Positions 43,717 through 54,135 of a DNA stretch of 64,000 bases are shown in pieces; the first letter of the stretch is position 1; the number at the start of each line of letters is the position of its first letter. Origin of the DNA: Byssothecium circinans (Eukaryota; Ascomycota; Dothideomycetes; Pleosporales; Massarinaceae); NCBI GenBank assembly GCA_010015675.1, contig ML977040.1:62001-126000 (forward strand). The letters are read 5' to 3'. The notes below the pieces were generated by a model. It was not told the origin of the DNA. It was given only the letters and a program-made list of their open reading frames with translations, and ran no database searches. A program made the translations under genes and the position numbers.

Positions 43717-44922
43717 ATGGATCTAACGCCCGTGAGAATCCGAGGCAAGAAACGAAAAGCACGCCTACTTCCGGTCTCAGCTGCTTCCTCAAAAGACACC
43801 ACCTCAACACCAGTCTCAAAGCGGCCAAAAACCTCTGTATCTTCGAAACGAAAGAAAGCGCGGAAAGAGTTTTTTGCAGCCATGCCGACCCTCCAAGGCC
43901 TACCGCAGGAGCTCCTGGAGATGATATTCCTATACAGCATGAACATTTCACTTCCGCGTGCCTCTCCAGACATCGGTCAGAAACTTTCGTCACAGGCAGT
44001 TACCATGGAGTTTGTCATGTGGACCTTCTTTCACACAGTCGACCATAGGACGAACTATCGAGACCGTAAAGTCACGTCCAATCCTGGGATCCAATCAGAT
44101 CTTCTCGCCTGCCGTTTCTTCACGTGGGACTTCTTCCTCGCTTACGTGGGAAAAGCTCAGAGTACTCTGATCAAGCAGAGGGGCAAGATATGGGAGAATG
44201 CTAGCGTTGAAGTGCCTGGGCCGAGCTACTTTGAGAACCTGTGGCCATTCAGGTTCACCAAGATCACGTATTTGAGCCTTGCAGAGGGCTTCAACATTCC
44301 CGAGAAGCTATTGCATGGGCCATGGACGGAGGACAAGGCGTCATTTCTTTACGTGCTGGTGTCGCTGCACGGCGAGATCGACTGGAAAGGCACCATGGCG
44401 GGCGAGACGGCAAAAGAAGGACTGAAAGAAGCGATCAAAGGGCAGAATGAGCGTGCGGTTGCCGCGCTTTCCGTACTTCTCGGTGTCTCGCAAGCCATCG
44501 ACACAGCCATGCTCCGGTACGCAGTAATTGACTGTGGGTGCAACCTCAACGTCGTTCGACACATACTCTTCAACGCCCAGATTTTGCACGAAGCGAATAC
44601 GAGAGGCACTATCAACTTCCACGATCCGAAGTTGTGGCAGTGGGCGGACTGGCACGAAGGCAAGGGTGTGTTGTTAAAGGATCTTCTTAGAAAAGCGGAC
44701 AAGTTCTCACTGGAGTTCTATCTGGAGCATGAGGATTGGAATCGCGCAAAGATTGTGCCATTTCCGTACAGCGGTCCAAAGTTCGATGCGAAGACAACCT
44801 TGGACGATTTTGTGAGAGCCTTGCTCGTAAGGCTTTATTGTAATTATGGGAGGAAGATCACGAATGGGCGCAGGAGAGGGGGTAGCGCTGCTGTACTGAG
44901 TCTTGAGGGTGAAGAAGAGTAG
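43717..44922 (+). CDS. F-box-like protein of fungal expanded family
   Basis: Single exon, 401 residues, starting MDLTPVRIRGKKRKARLLPV. A basic Lys/Arg/Ser-rich leader with a nuclear-localisation look (SKRPKTSVSSKRKKARKEFF) precedes an F-box-like motif at about residues 55-85 (LQGLPQELLEMIFLYSMNIS, then LPRASPDIGQKLSS). The rest is a helical domain (DLLACRFFTWDFFLAYVGKA, YVLVSLHGEIDWKGTMAGET, AVAALSVLLGVSQAIDTAML, LKDLLRKADKFSLEFYLEHE). The 'LP-x-E-LL-x-x-IF-x-x-S' box followed by a 'L-P-x-x-S' segment is frequent in a large Dothideomycete family. F-box proteins recruit substrates to SCF ubiquitin ligases; whether this one binds Skp1 is inference. The frame stays open upstream through the right terminal repeat of the adjacent element but has no earlier ATG. 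Confidence 0.78.
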   Translation: MDLTPVRIRGKKRKARLLPVSAASSKDTTSTPVSKRPKTSVSSKRKKARKEFFAAMPTLQGLPQELLEMIFLYSMNISLPRASPDIGQKLSSQAVTMEFVMWTFFHTVDHRTNYRDRKVTSNPGIQSDLLACRFFTWDFFLAYVGKAQSTLIKQRGKIWENASVEVPGPSYFENLWPFRFTKITYLSLAEGFNIPEKLLHGPWTEDKASFLYVLVSLHGEIDWKGTMAGETAKEGLKEAIKGQNERAVAALSVLLGVSQAIDTAMLRYAVIDCGCNLNVVRHILFNAQILHEANTRGTINFHDPKLWQWADWHEGKGVLLKDLLRKADKFSLEFYLEHEDWNRAKIVPFPYSGPKFDAKTTLDDFVRALLVRLYCNYGRKITNGRRRGGSAAVLSLEGEEE

Positions 44923-45936
44923 CAGGATGATTGATCGGGCTCAAGAATATTGAAGCTATGTAGACTATCTTAAGCAATTGCCGAAGCCCATATCTACAAT
45001 GTAGATCCTAGCAGGCCTCCGGTGCCGAATGCGGTTGCTTTCGAATCTGTAGAATACCGTTAGCAACTTGCACAGCAAAAGCGCCAAACAGAAAGTGTGA
45101 TGTTGCTAATTCCTCAGTGATCTTGGTGATATGTTTTGTAATCATCCCATCGAAGGGTCATTTACTATCTAGGCAAAGTTTTTAATCCTCGGAAGGGGGG
45201 TGGTGAGCATGCGAAACAGGAGATCAGACTTACCAAGTCAACGCGACAAGTTGTCATCGAAGTATCGTCGGAAGCTGAAAGCACATTCATAAGCAGACAC
45301 CTAGATGTTAAACCTGTACAAGTCAGTCCAATGTATCTTGAAGAGACTCAATAGCTGAGGTGTGATGGAAGTGCTCAGAATATGTAAGAAAGGAATATCA
45401 CAGGTTCGACGCCGTTATGATACCCCGGCGAGGGCATCCGACGAAGAACTCAATCGCAAATTACATCATCATTGGATGAAGTGTGAAAGATGTAGAGCGA
45501 GGCTGGAGACGTACCGTGTGAGTGTTGAGATGGGTAGACATCCTGCTGGCATGAGTGAAAGATGAATCGGCGTGCGAACTAGAGCTAGCAGCTACAAGCG
45601 GATGAAGAAAGACATATATGTCTACGTCAAATCAATCTAGGGACGGCCTTGCGGCGGTACCAAAGCACTCGCGATGTTTTGCCTCCTGTAGAGGTGGCAG
45701 GTGAGGTCGAAGAGAAAAGTCGCAAAAAAAGTTCCAGGCTGCGCGTTCTCGCTAAACGGGCTTGGCGCACTAGGCGCCCGCACAAATCCGCCTACACAGA
45801 ACATCAACAACCAAGGATCAATTTCGACATCAACGACAACACTACTAACCGACTCATATCCGACAGGTACGCCCGCGATAAACCTTCTACGCTCCCTTTC
45901 AGAGTCTAATACGCCACAACAGCACATATCGTCGAA
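44923..45936. other. Intergenic region before eL14
   Basis: No convincing gene. A 67-codon ORF at 45362-45565 (with CERCRA) is short and unsupported. A B-box-like GGTTCGACGCC at 45403-45413 lacks a foldable tRNA around it. Confidence 0.5.
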
Positions 45937-46525
45937 ATGGGTGACGTCGAGATTTCAACGAGCCAGTGGAGGTATGTCGAGGTCGGCCGTGTTGTCCTCT
46001 TCAACGGCGGCGAGTACGATGGGAAGCTGGCCGCCATCGTCGAGATCATCGACCACAAGCGTGTATGGATTCCACCTCAATTGCGATTCCTTTTCGCGCA
46101 GTCTGCTTACAGAATTTAGGTGCTCGTTGACGGACCCTCCAAGACTGGAATCGTTCCCCGACACGCCGCACCCCTCGCCCACATCTCCCTCACCCCGATT
46201 GTCATCCCCAAGCTCGCCCGCGCTACCGGTGTCGGCGCCCTGAAGAGGGCCTGGGAGAAGGAAGAGGTGGACTCCAAGTTCGAGCAGACCTCTTGGGCAA
46301 AGAAGCGCGTTCAGTTCCAGAAGAGGCGGCAACTCAACGACTTCGAGAGATTCAAGGTCATGAAGCTGAGGAAGCAGGTGGGTTCCCTTCGCGAAAGTCC
46401 TGACACTTGCGCTCCAGCATTGGGAATGTCTGGAAGATGGGTGCATTAGGAATTCGTGGCTGACAATGATATAGGCTCGCTTCGAGGTCCGCAAGACTCT
46501 TGCCAAGGTTCGCTCCGCCGCATAG
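45937..46525 (+). CDS. rpl14: 60S ribosomal protein eL14
   Basis: Three exons, join(45937..46062, 46120..46377, 46475..46525), 144 residues, all phase 0. [42 protein letters not shown] joined to [60 protein letters not shown] and the last exon [16 protein letters not shown] are the fungal eL14 sequence in order: SH3-like N-terminal domain, then a long basic C-terminal helix. It is a structural protein of the large cytoplasmic ribosomal subunit, contacting rRNA near eL6. First of three conserved housekeeping genes in tandem on this strand. Confidence 0.96.
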
Positions 46526-46991
46526 TTATCCTGTACGGTCTAGGAGTCTGGGGACAGGAAGGGCAGATGCCATGCCCGGGGTGTTAGCGGAGGGCATTTG
46601 CATTTGCATGAGCATTCCATTCCGAATGGCAATCACGGCATTCACAATCCAAATCTGAATTTGGGTGACTTTCCTCATCCTTTGGCATGGTGCAACTCGG
46701 TTCGGACGGTTAAGAAGACTCTCTCATGTGATTACATGTAGCAAAAGAGTCAATTCCAAAGTTTATGAATCCATTTAGCAGTGCTGTAATTGATATCCCA
46801 TTGCCCCCGCGCAATTGCAATCGCCTATGATGTGAATTCAACAAACACAGTGCATGCACGTTTGACCGCTCGCTAACTTGAAATGCCCACACCTTGCCTC
46901 GCTAAATTCGTTCGCGCCAAGCTTTTGTTTGTTGCAGCTCCAACACCCAGAACATCTCACCAGCACCACTGTTCCACCACAATCATACAAC
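46526..46991. other. Intergenic region between eL14 and NAC alpha
   Basis: Holds the eL14 3' UTR and the NAC alpha promoter. GCATTTGCATTTGCATGAGCA-type ATTTGCAT repeats (about 46595-46611) are noticeable. No gene. Confidence 0.5.
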
Positions 46992-47784
46992 ATGGCCAAC
47001 CCACGCATTGAGGAACTCCCGGACGAACCCGAGAAGAAGACAGTTGAGGTCGAGGATGCTGAGTCCAGTTCTGAGTCTGAAGGTGAAGGCGAGGGCGAGG
47101 GCGAGGCTGCAGAGGGCATCCCCGCAGGTTCCTCTGTCGCTGTTCATTCTCGCAACGAGAAGAAGGCTCGTAAGGCCATTGCGAAGCTCGGCCTGAAGCA
47201 CATTGAGGGCATCACCCGCGTGACCCTCCGTCGACCCAAGGGAGTAAGTGCAACTTGCGGAATGATGCGATGATTGTCAACAAGCACTTGACGCTTGCTA
47301 CATACATTTAGAAAGGACAATCCAACTAACCGCACCGTAGATCCTCTTCGTCATCAACCAGCCCGATGTCTACAAGTCCCCTTCAAGCAACACCTACATG
47401 TAAGCGAAAGCCTCAATCTTGTTGCGCTTCCGTCATTGACATGACCACAGCATATTTGGTGAGGCCAAGATCGAGGACTTGAACTCTCAGGCCCAGGCTT
47501 CTGCCGCTCAGCAGCTTGCTGCCGCCGAGCAGGCAGGCTCCCACGACCACGCCGGACACGATCACGATCATGACCATGACCACGACCACGGCAAGGGCAA
47601 AGCCGTAGAGGACAAGAAGGAGGAGGAAGAGGATGACGGCGAGGAGGTGGATGACTCAGGACTCGAGGCCAAGGACATTGAACTCGTCATGCAGCAGGCC
47701 AGCGTCTCACGGAAGAAGGCTGTCAAGGCTCTCAAGGAGAACGACAATGATATTGTCAACTCCATCATGGCGCTCAGTATATAG
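46992..47784 (+). CDS. egd2: Nascent polypeptide-associated complex subunit alpha
   Basis: Three exons, join(46992..47243, 47341..47399, 47451..47784), 214 residues. After an acidic N-terminus ([20 protein letters not shown]) comes the NAC domain: [34 protein letters not shown] joined to [40 protein letters not shown]. The C-terminal UBA domain is [20 protein letters not shown] with [20 protein letters not shown] alpha pairs with NAC beta on the ribosome exit site to shield nascent chains and limit wrong targeting to the ER. Between NAC and UBA there is a His-Asp alternating run ([20 protein letters not shown]), which could bind metal ions. Start ATG at 46992 is in a CAACATGGCC context. Confidence 0.95.
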
Positions 47785-48227
47785 GCCTAGCTGGCTGCTC
47801 GTACCGGATTGGCTCGCGGTCATGGGGAAATTCGGATGGCTTTATTTGAGCGTTTGAGTCTCATGGACTTCTTCGGCCCCAATTCAATGGCTATAAAATG
47901 AAGCTACCAAGAGATTTTGGTGTCCACGTGTACTTCACTTCTCCGATACAGCATGAATTGTGACTTGCTGCACCAAACCTTTACAGTTGTGAATCGTCTC
48001 GATCTAACCATGGGGCCAAGATCAGCTTTCATATTTATTCTTTCGCAGACCATTTATATATTCTACCTAAGTTCTAAAATCGAGATGCCTCTCACTCACG
48101 CGTCTCCGATTTTCGTCGTCTGAAGTGCTTACCTAAGGGCCGCCAAGCTCACTTCCGCAGGAGCGGCCGAGAACTTCAACCTCTTTCACGAACACCTCCC
48201 CACCGCATCCCGTCCTATTCCATCACA
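47785..48227. other. Intergenic region between NAC alpha and ATP synthase d
   Basis: 3' UTR plus promoter; no gene seen. A CT-rich stretch precedes the ATG at 48228. Confidence 0.5.
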
Positions 48228-48997
48228 ATGGCCGTCGGAGTACGTTTCTCCCCATTTCCCGCACCCTCTCAAGCTTCAGAAAGCCCAATTGCTGCTCTGG
48301 CAGTGTTCCCACCTCCCCATCATACCCCAAAGCTTAGAACCACCAAACTGACATCAACACCCTTACAGCGCTCTGCCGCCCTCAAGCTCGACTGGACAAA
48401 GATTGGCACGCAGCTTGGCCTGCGGGGCCAGACTGCCGCCGCCCTCCAAGCCTTCAAGAAGCGCAACGACGACGCGCGCCGCAAAGTCACCCTCCTGCAA
48501 GAGCAACCGCAAACGGTCAACTTCGCGCAGTACCGCTCCGTTCTCAAGAACACGGCCATCGTCGACGAGATTGAGAAGAGTTTCAATGCTTTCAAGCCCC
48601 AGACCTACGATGTCAACCGACAAATCAAGGCCATTGAGGCGTTCGAGGCCCAGGCTGTGAAGAGCGCGGAGGAGACCAAGAGTGTGGTCGATAAGGAGTT
48701 GAGTGATTTGCAGAAGACGCTGAAGAATATCGAGGATGCTAGGCCGTTTGATGACCTTACTGTGGTATGTGTTGGCATAGTGATGGGAATGGGCAGGATG
48801 TGGATGAGGGCTAATGTGTGGTGCAGGACGAGGTTGCTTCCGCTCAACCGGATATCGACAAGCGCACCGAGCAGCTCGTTTCGAAGGGTCGCTGGGCTGT
48901 TCCGGGCTACAAGGCAAGTTTTTTCTGGTCAAGATCTGGACGCGATAGACTGCTAACACCCATACAGGAGAAGTTCGGAGATCTGTCTGTCCTCTAA
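48228..48997 (+). CDS. atp7: Mitochondrial ATP synthase subunit d
   Basis: Four exons, join(48228..48239, 48369..48764, 48827..48913, 48968..48997), 174 residues, the family length. The first exon has only 12 nt (MAVG). Then [100 protein letters not shown] and GRWAVPGYK joined to EKFGDLSVL. Subunit d is a helical part of the peripheral stalk of F1Fo-ATP synthase on the matrix side. The third intron begins GCAAGT (AAG|GCAAGT) and ends CATACAG, so it is a GC-AG intron; the joined product [12 protein letters not shown] is the conserved C-terminus. Confidence 0.94.
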
Positions 48998-50487
48998 GTA
49001 TCTTATCTTCCCAAAAATCCCGGTCGGTCTGGGTTGTACTACCTACGTATTGTGAATAGTTTCCCGGTCTGAATACAATCTTAGATCACACCAGTTACTC
49101 TTACTCTTCTGTGCTTCCAGCAGCATTGTGACACAAGCTTGCATGTTCTGCATGAACAGTAAAGACTATGAGACTATCAACTTGCCCTTGTCAGTTTGCT
49201 TACCAATTTTCTACATGGCAAGGCTCAAGAACTTGGGAATAACCAGTTGGACCAGAGGAAAATGCGTGCCCAAAGAGGGACGACTATGGAAAACGCTGTC
49301 ACTTTCCTCGTGATATTTCATACGAGACATGCACGCTCTTAAAGGATCGAAACGTCTACGAAATTATCGATTTCCGAGACACAGCTAGCTACATACAAGA
49401 TCATACACGCACAACCCGCTTTGCCGTTCACCGGAACTGTACTAAGCGCAATGGTGAGCCGTATATCCGCCTCACCATACCTCAGCTTACCGTCTACCGG
49501 TACCTCAAATGACACGTGCTTTGGTTGCGAGTATTATCTCCATGGTTCAGCTGCAGGTATCCTGCTTGGCGATGCGATGCGGCTCTGCTGTAAGGCGCAG
49601 TTGGAGTGAAGCGAGAAGATGTGGTGGCTATGCAGTGCATAAACTCTGGGGGTTTACCGCTCTTTCGGAGGCTGCCGGTCTAACACTGGATTACTTTTCT
49701 TGTTGTTCATTCCGGTGATGTTGGTGTTGAAGCGAATGACTGCTGTTAGTGGAAGCGTGGTCTCGGGTGGATTGTTTGCTGGTTACATGGATGGAGGTTA
49801 CGGCTGTGGCACGGAAGTCGAGAATGACTGGAAACAGGCATGGCAGGAAGCAAAAGCAAGTGGTTGCCACACATGTACCGGTTGTACGGCATTGTAGTGC
49901 CAGCATACGAGGAACCGGTTGGAGTATTCGGTTGGATGTGCACAGCGCCTTGCGAAAATGCATATGAAAACAAGAATAATGATGGAAGACGGTGAAGGCA
50001 GAGATTCGAGTGGCAGCTTCCGAAAAGCTTCTTCGTATTCCATGCGGACATTCGTGCTCTACCACCCGGTGACGGTATGTCACTCAACGGCGGTATGCGG
50101 CAGGAACCGTCACGTAGCAAGAGCCAATGCGGACTGGCGGTGGCGGTGAGCACGGCACCATCTGGCTATCTGGCTAGGACGTGCATGGAAAGGCGGACCC
50201 TAAATGCAGAGACGCAGAAAGCGCGAATGCTCTGGTGAGAGATGCGTCAGAGTGCACCAAAAGACGTGGAGCGGGCTCTCAACATGGCTCCGCTGCCCGC
50301 TATCCTTTCCCTCTGCCTGTTATCCCTCCCAGAATGTGACCGCTGCCGTCTTTCCCTCATATTTGTACCTGTCCGTCCATACCTTTGTATTCGTTCCACT
50401 TGGATTCTGTTTTCCGTGCTCTGCTCTGCTCACTGTGGAAGCCAATCACACGTCCTGCCCGCCTGACCTCGCTCACCAGCTGTGTGC
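48998..50487. other. Intergenic region, no gene seen
   Basis: About 1.5 kb. Several overlapping ORFs of 60-140 codons on both strands carry no motif. The last 200 bp are pyrimidine-rich, likely the start region of the next gene. Confidence 0.5.
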
Positions 50488-53391
50488 ATGGCTTACTCCG
50501 ACTACGACAACTACAACCACCGCTCGCGCCACGATTCCTACTACTCGACGTCGCGAGACACAGATGCATACTCACGTATAGCTGCCGATAAACCCCCAGC
50601 CATGCGATACAGCCAGCCCGCATCCTCATACTCGTCGTCCTACCACCATTCATACGAGCCCCGCTACGAGCATACGCTGCCCTCACGACCCTCTGCGCGA
50701 GAAACATATCGCCCGAGAGCCCACGACCGATGGCCACCCAGCCCGAAGGTCGAAGACGAGGCCGCGTCGCTTGCAAGGGAAACTCCATCCTCGGCGGGGT
50801 CGAAGGTGGAGGAAGTCGGTGAAGCCAAATCGCGGGGCACTGTCGATCAATACCCCATCATCGAGGAGCTTGATCGGCCACCATACATAACCGACAACGA
50901 TGAGCGCCGATATGTGCTCGTCTCGGATCCTGGTGCAGATGACGACCAGCATGCAAGCGGGCGGAGACGAAAGAGCTTTGCGGAACGAGGGAACATGCCC
51001 TATCTCAAGACAGACGTGAATGACCCGCCTGTGTTCACTGAGCGCACTTCTACGCCATATGCATATACAAAACCGCAGAAAGAGTCACTGGCTCCGTCAC
51101 CTAAGGAGTACTATCTTTCGCCAGAGAGCATTACACCTTCGACGTCGAGCGTTCCAAGATCAGTTCCGAGTCGGGATGCTAGGAATGCACGGGATCAGAA
51201 TGCTAGGCCGGAGAGGAGACCATCACCATCCGCCCGTCATGATTCTTATACAAAGTCTCCGACTACTCGGGCGCCTAGGAACAACGTGTCTGAGGATTCG
51301 GACAGAGACCGGGATGCCTCCTACCTTCGTACTGAACCACGCAGGTCAGGACAATATAGCTTCGTGAAGAGTGACCTGCAGAAGGAAGATTTGAGGACGA
51401 ACGTTGTGGATAATCAAGCGAAACCTGAGCGAAGGAAGCATCGCGATGCAGCTCCGTCGTCTTCGGTCAACCGAGAGTCGTATAGTTCGGGGAGCAATAC
51501 TTCGTCGGCGTCTTCTAAGCATCCCACTCCCCAGACGCAGTCTCCACGATCATCCTCATCTTCCCTCAATGGCGAGTCGCGGAAGCAGAAGCCGACACCA
51601 GTTGAGACAGGCTACCCAAAGAGCTCTAAATACCCCGACACGTACTCATCATCACCTCGTCCGAGCTCACCGTCCTATCGCGAACGATCGTCTCCTCCAC
51701 GCTCACCGAGGCTACCACCACGACCGTCTTCCCCTGCAACAACAGCCCGCCCATTATCCAGAAATGGCCACCGACCTGTTTCTCCTCTATCTTATCCGTC
51801 CACAATCCCGCGGTCAACCCCACAAGCAACCTTTACAGACTCAAACTGGCACGGGGCATATCCGCCTGCTACCGAGCGATCACGACCTATTTCACGCCAT
51901 GGAAGGTACGAGTCGATGCCCGTGCCAATGCCTCACATAAATGTGAAAAGTCCGTCACCTTCGAGATTACCGCAGCCCACGAGCAATCCGCTTCCCTATC
52001 CGGTAGACGATCGACCCACTGAGGCCTTCATGCCTCCGGAAGAGAACTATCAATATGATCACTCTTCGACTCCTACATACTCTTCACCTAGGGTACCGTA
52101 TCCTGAGACTTCAATACCAGGATCGCCCCGATTGTCTGCTTTCCGCCCTCCGCCACTGAGCCGCCACAATTCGAATGCTGATGAGGCACCACGGTCCCCG
52201 CGAGTACGATCTAATAGCATGCGATCACAGTCTAGCCAGGATGGACGTCGAGAGCGAAGAACTGCTGCTCCACTAAGTGATGTTAGACCTATGCCATCGT
52301 GTCCGCGCAGTGAACCATCTGCGAAGTACAACGACTGGTACAACATGGACAATTGCCACAACTTCGACATCTGCCCAAGCTGCTATGATGGCGTCTTCGC
52401 CGACACGCCCTTCGCAGTCTACTTTTCTCAATCGCGACGATACGAGCGACCCAAAGAGCGATTCTGTGACTTCAGCAGCCCATGGATACGCTTAGCATGG
52501 CTTCTCACGATGAAGCAACGTCGGCAAACACCAGACCTACTCTACGCCCTCGCCAACGTCGCCGAAACCGAGCGACCCTGCCCTGGCGACCATGAGCTCA
52601 GCTCCGACCACATTCATTGGTACGGTATTCCTGACCAACGCGACGGTATCCATGTCGCCAACTTCGCCGTATGTCCCTACGACCTAAAAATGATCGAGAT
52701 CCTCTTCCCCAGCATCCGCGGCTACTTGACCCGTCTCCCACCAAGCAGCTCTTACGCACCATCTATATCCTGCACGTGCAGTCTACGCGTCAACTCCCGG
52801 CGATTCGCAAAATACCTCGACCTCCTCGTCGAGCTCGACGCCGAAGCCGAGCTCCTAGGCCAACGACCCAACATCAACCGCTTCGTGCAGCTCGCGCGCG
52901 AAAACGCCTTCAAGAACGAGTGCCAGCGAGACAAAGCTCTCTTCGGCAAACCGTGGCACTTTATACCCCAACTCCCAGACTTCACAGTCTGCCAGGAATG
53001 CTTCGACGAGATCATTTGGCCCGCTATATCGTCTTCCCCAACTACAACATCTCTCTCCTCGCCTTACATGACCAACAACTCACTACTCCCGCTTCCTAAA
53101 CTCTTCAACCGCACTATCCAACCCGTGCCCACCGAGGACCCGGAAATAGGATCGTCGTGCTGTCTGTACAGTGCGCGGATGCGGAATGTGTGGGAGCGTG
53201 CTGTCAAGGACAATGACTTTACGTATTTGAAGCGGAAGGTTGGGGAGAGGAAGGTGGTGGAGGGAAAGTTGGCGAGGGAGCGGAGGGGATTGATTGCTTG
53301 GATGGGCGGGTTGGAGAGGGGGAGCAGTCAGTGGGAGAGGGGGAAGTTGGAGCTTAAGGGTATTGAGGGGGAGTGGAGGGAATGGGAGTAG
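50488..53391 (+). CDS. Large disordered protein with Cys-rich C-terminal domain
   Basis: Single open frame, 967 residues from the first in-frame ATG (50488, MAYSDYDNYNHRSRHDSYYS). Residues 1-600 are low complexity, rich in Ser, Pro, Arg and Tyr (for example RPSSPSYRERSSPPRSPRLP). From about residue 610 a conserved-looking domain starts with NMDNCHNFDICPSCYDGVFA, then FAVYFSQSRRYERPKERFCD, WIRLAWLLTMKQRRQTPDLL, CPGDHELSSDHIHWYGIPDQ, VANFAVCPYDLKMIEILFPS, CTCSLRVNSRRFAKYLDLLV and FTVCQECFDEIIWPAI. Paired CxxC and Cys/His groups suggest a zinc-stabilised fold. The end is Lys/Arg/Glu-rich. I know it as a common fungal hypothetical family with no assigned function; a nucleic-acid or scaffold role is only a guess. 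Confidence 0.82.
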   Translation: MAYSDYDNYNHRSRHDSYYSTSRDTDAYSRIAADKPPAMRYSQPASSYSSSYHHSYEPRYEHTLPSRPSARETYRPRAHDRWPPSPKVEDEAASLARETPSSAGSKVEEVGEAKSRGTVDQYPIIEELDRPPYITDNDERRYVLVSDPGADDDQHASGRRRKSFAERGNMPYLKTDVNDPPVFTERTSTPYAYTKPQKESLAPSPKEYYLSPESITPSTSSVPRSVPSRDARNARDQNARPERRPSPSARHDSYTKSPTTRAPRNNVSEDSDRDRDASYLRTEPRRSGQYSFVKSDLQKEDLRTNVVDNQAKPERRKHRDAAPSSSVNRESYSSGSNTSSASSKHPTPQTQSPRSSSSSLNGESRKQKPTPVETGYPKSSKYPDTYSSSPRPSSPSYRERSSPPRSPRLPPRPSSPATTARPLSRNGHRPVSPLSYPSTIPRSTPQATFTDSNWHGAYPPATERSRPISRHGRYESMPVPMPHINVKSPSPSRLPQPTSNPLPYPVDDRPTEAFMPPEENYQYDHSSTPTYSSPRVPYPETSIPGSPRLSAFRPPPLSRHNSNADEAPRSPRVRSNSMRSQSSQDGRRERRTAAPLSDVRPMPSCPRSEPSAKYNDWYNMDNCHNFDICPSCYDGVFADTPFAVYFSQSRRYERPKERFCDFSSPWIRLAWLLTMKQRRQTPDLLYALANVAETERPCPGDHELSSDHIHWYGIPDQRDGIHVANFAVCPYDLKMIEILFPSIRGYLTRLPPSSSYAPSISCTCSLRVNSRRFAKYLDLLVELDAEAELLGQRPNINRFVQLARENAFKNECQRDKALFGKPWHFIPQLPDFTVCQECFDEIIWPAISSSPTTTSLSSPYMTNNSLLPLPKLFNRTIQPVPTEDPEIGSSCCLYSARMRNVWERAVKDNDFTYLKRKVGERKVVEGKLARERRGLIAWMGGLERGSSQWERGKLELKGIEGEWREWE

Positions 53392-54135
53392 ATGTGGGGA
53401 AAAAACAGTATTTGAGTGAATAGTGAGATTTGGATGTCGGATGTCGGATGCGGATATATGATCATGAATGATATTCTTAATGAATTGCGGTGCCTTGTTC
53501 TATGTGCGGTCAGAAGAAGTTCCTGGCTTGAGAGTCTGACTGCTGTATCCAAATTTCTTTTCCTGGAAGACGTGTCTTATCCAAGTCTTGTTGGGGAAAG
53601 CGTGGCTTTCCGCCAAAGCAATCGCCCACGATGGTTGGATCTGTATAGGCAGCCTTCGGCTGCAACCTGAATCGATAACTCTTATACTACTTTTACCACT
53701 TCAATAAGTCCTACCATCAGAAGAAGACAGTCATCAGTCAGCATTGTCATGGATCGTTACCGTACAAGTGCGCCTAATTTTCACGCCCTGTTGCTTTCAT
53801 CATGATCATTATCTCAAGCGAATCATTATACATAAGGGAGGTATGGCCATTGTTCTATACTAGTACATGAAAGACTGGTGAGGGAAGTATGCTCATCAAC
53901 ACCCAGTCGCATTCTTGCCCAGCCTCACGACCCAGTCCCAGGCCTTCCTTCCCGACTCGCTATGCCCTTGAAACATGTTTGGGAAGTTCCATGTCTGCTC
54001 GCCACAGGTGACTGCATCCTCCGAGGAACCGGGGATAACATTCTACCGACGACCGACACCACAAATGTCATGAAAAGGGCATCCAAGCCACCACCGCCGC
54101 AACGCCGAATTCACGCCACAAGCCCGCAAGTAGAT
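53392..54135. other. Convergent intergenic region
   Basis: The 3' flanks of the disordered protein gene and of the RRM gene. No gene seen. Confidence 0.5.

Noticed and set aside
45403..45413. GGTTCGACGCC, an exact Pol III B-box match, as sign of a tRNA gene
   Set aside because: The T stem does not pair, and no acceptor stem or proper A box could be found at tRNA spacing.
48363..48959. 198-codon minus-strand ORF over ATP synthase subunit d
   Set aside because: It runs through two introns of the certain plus-strand gene; antisense shadow of a GC-biased coding strand.
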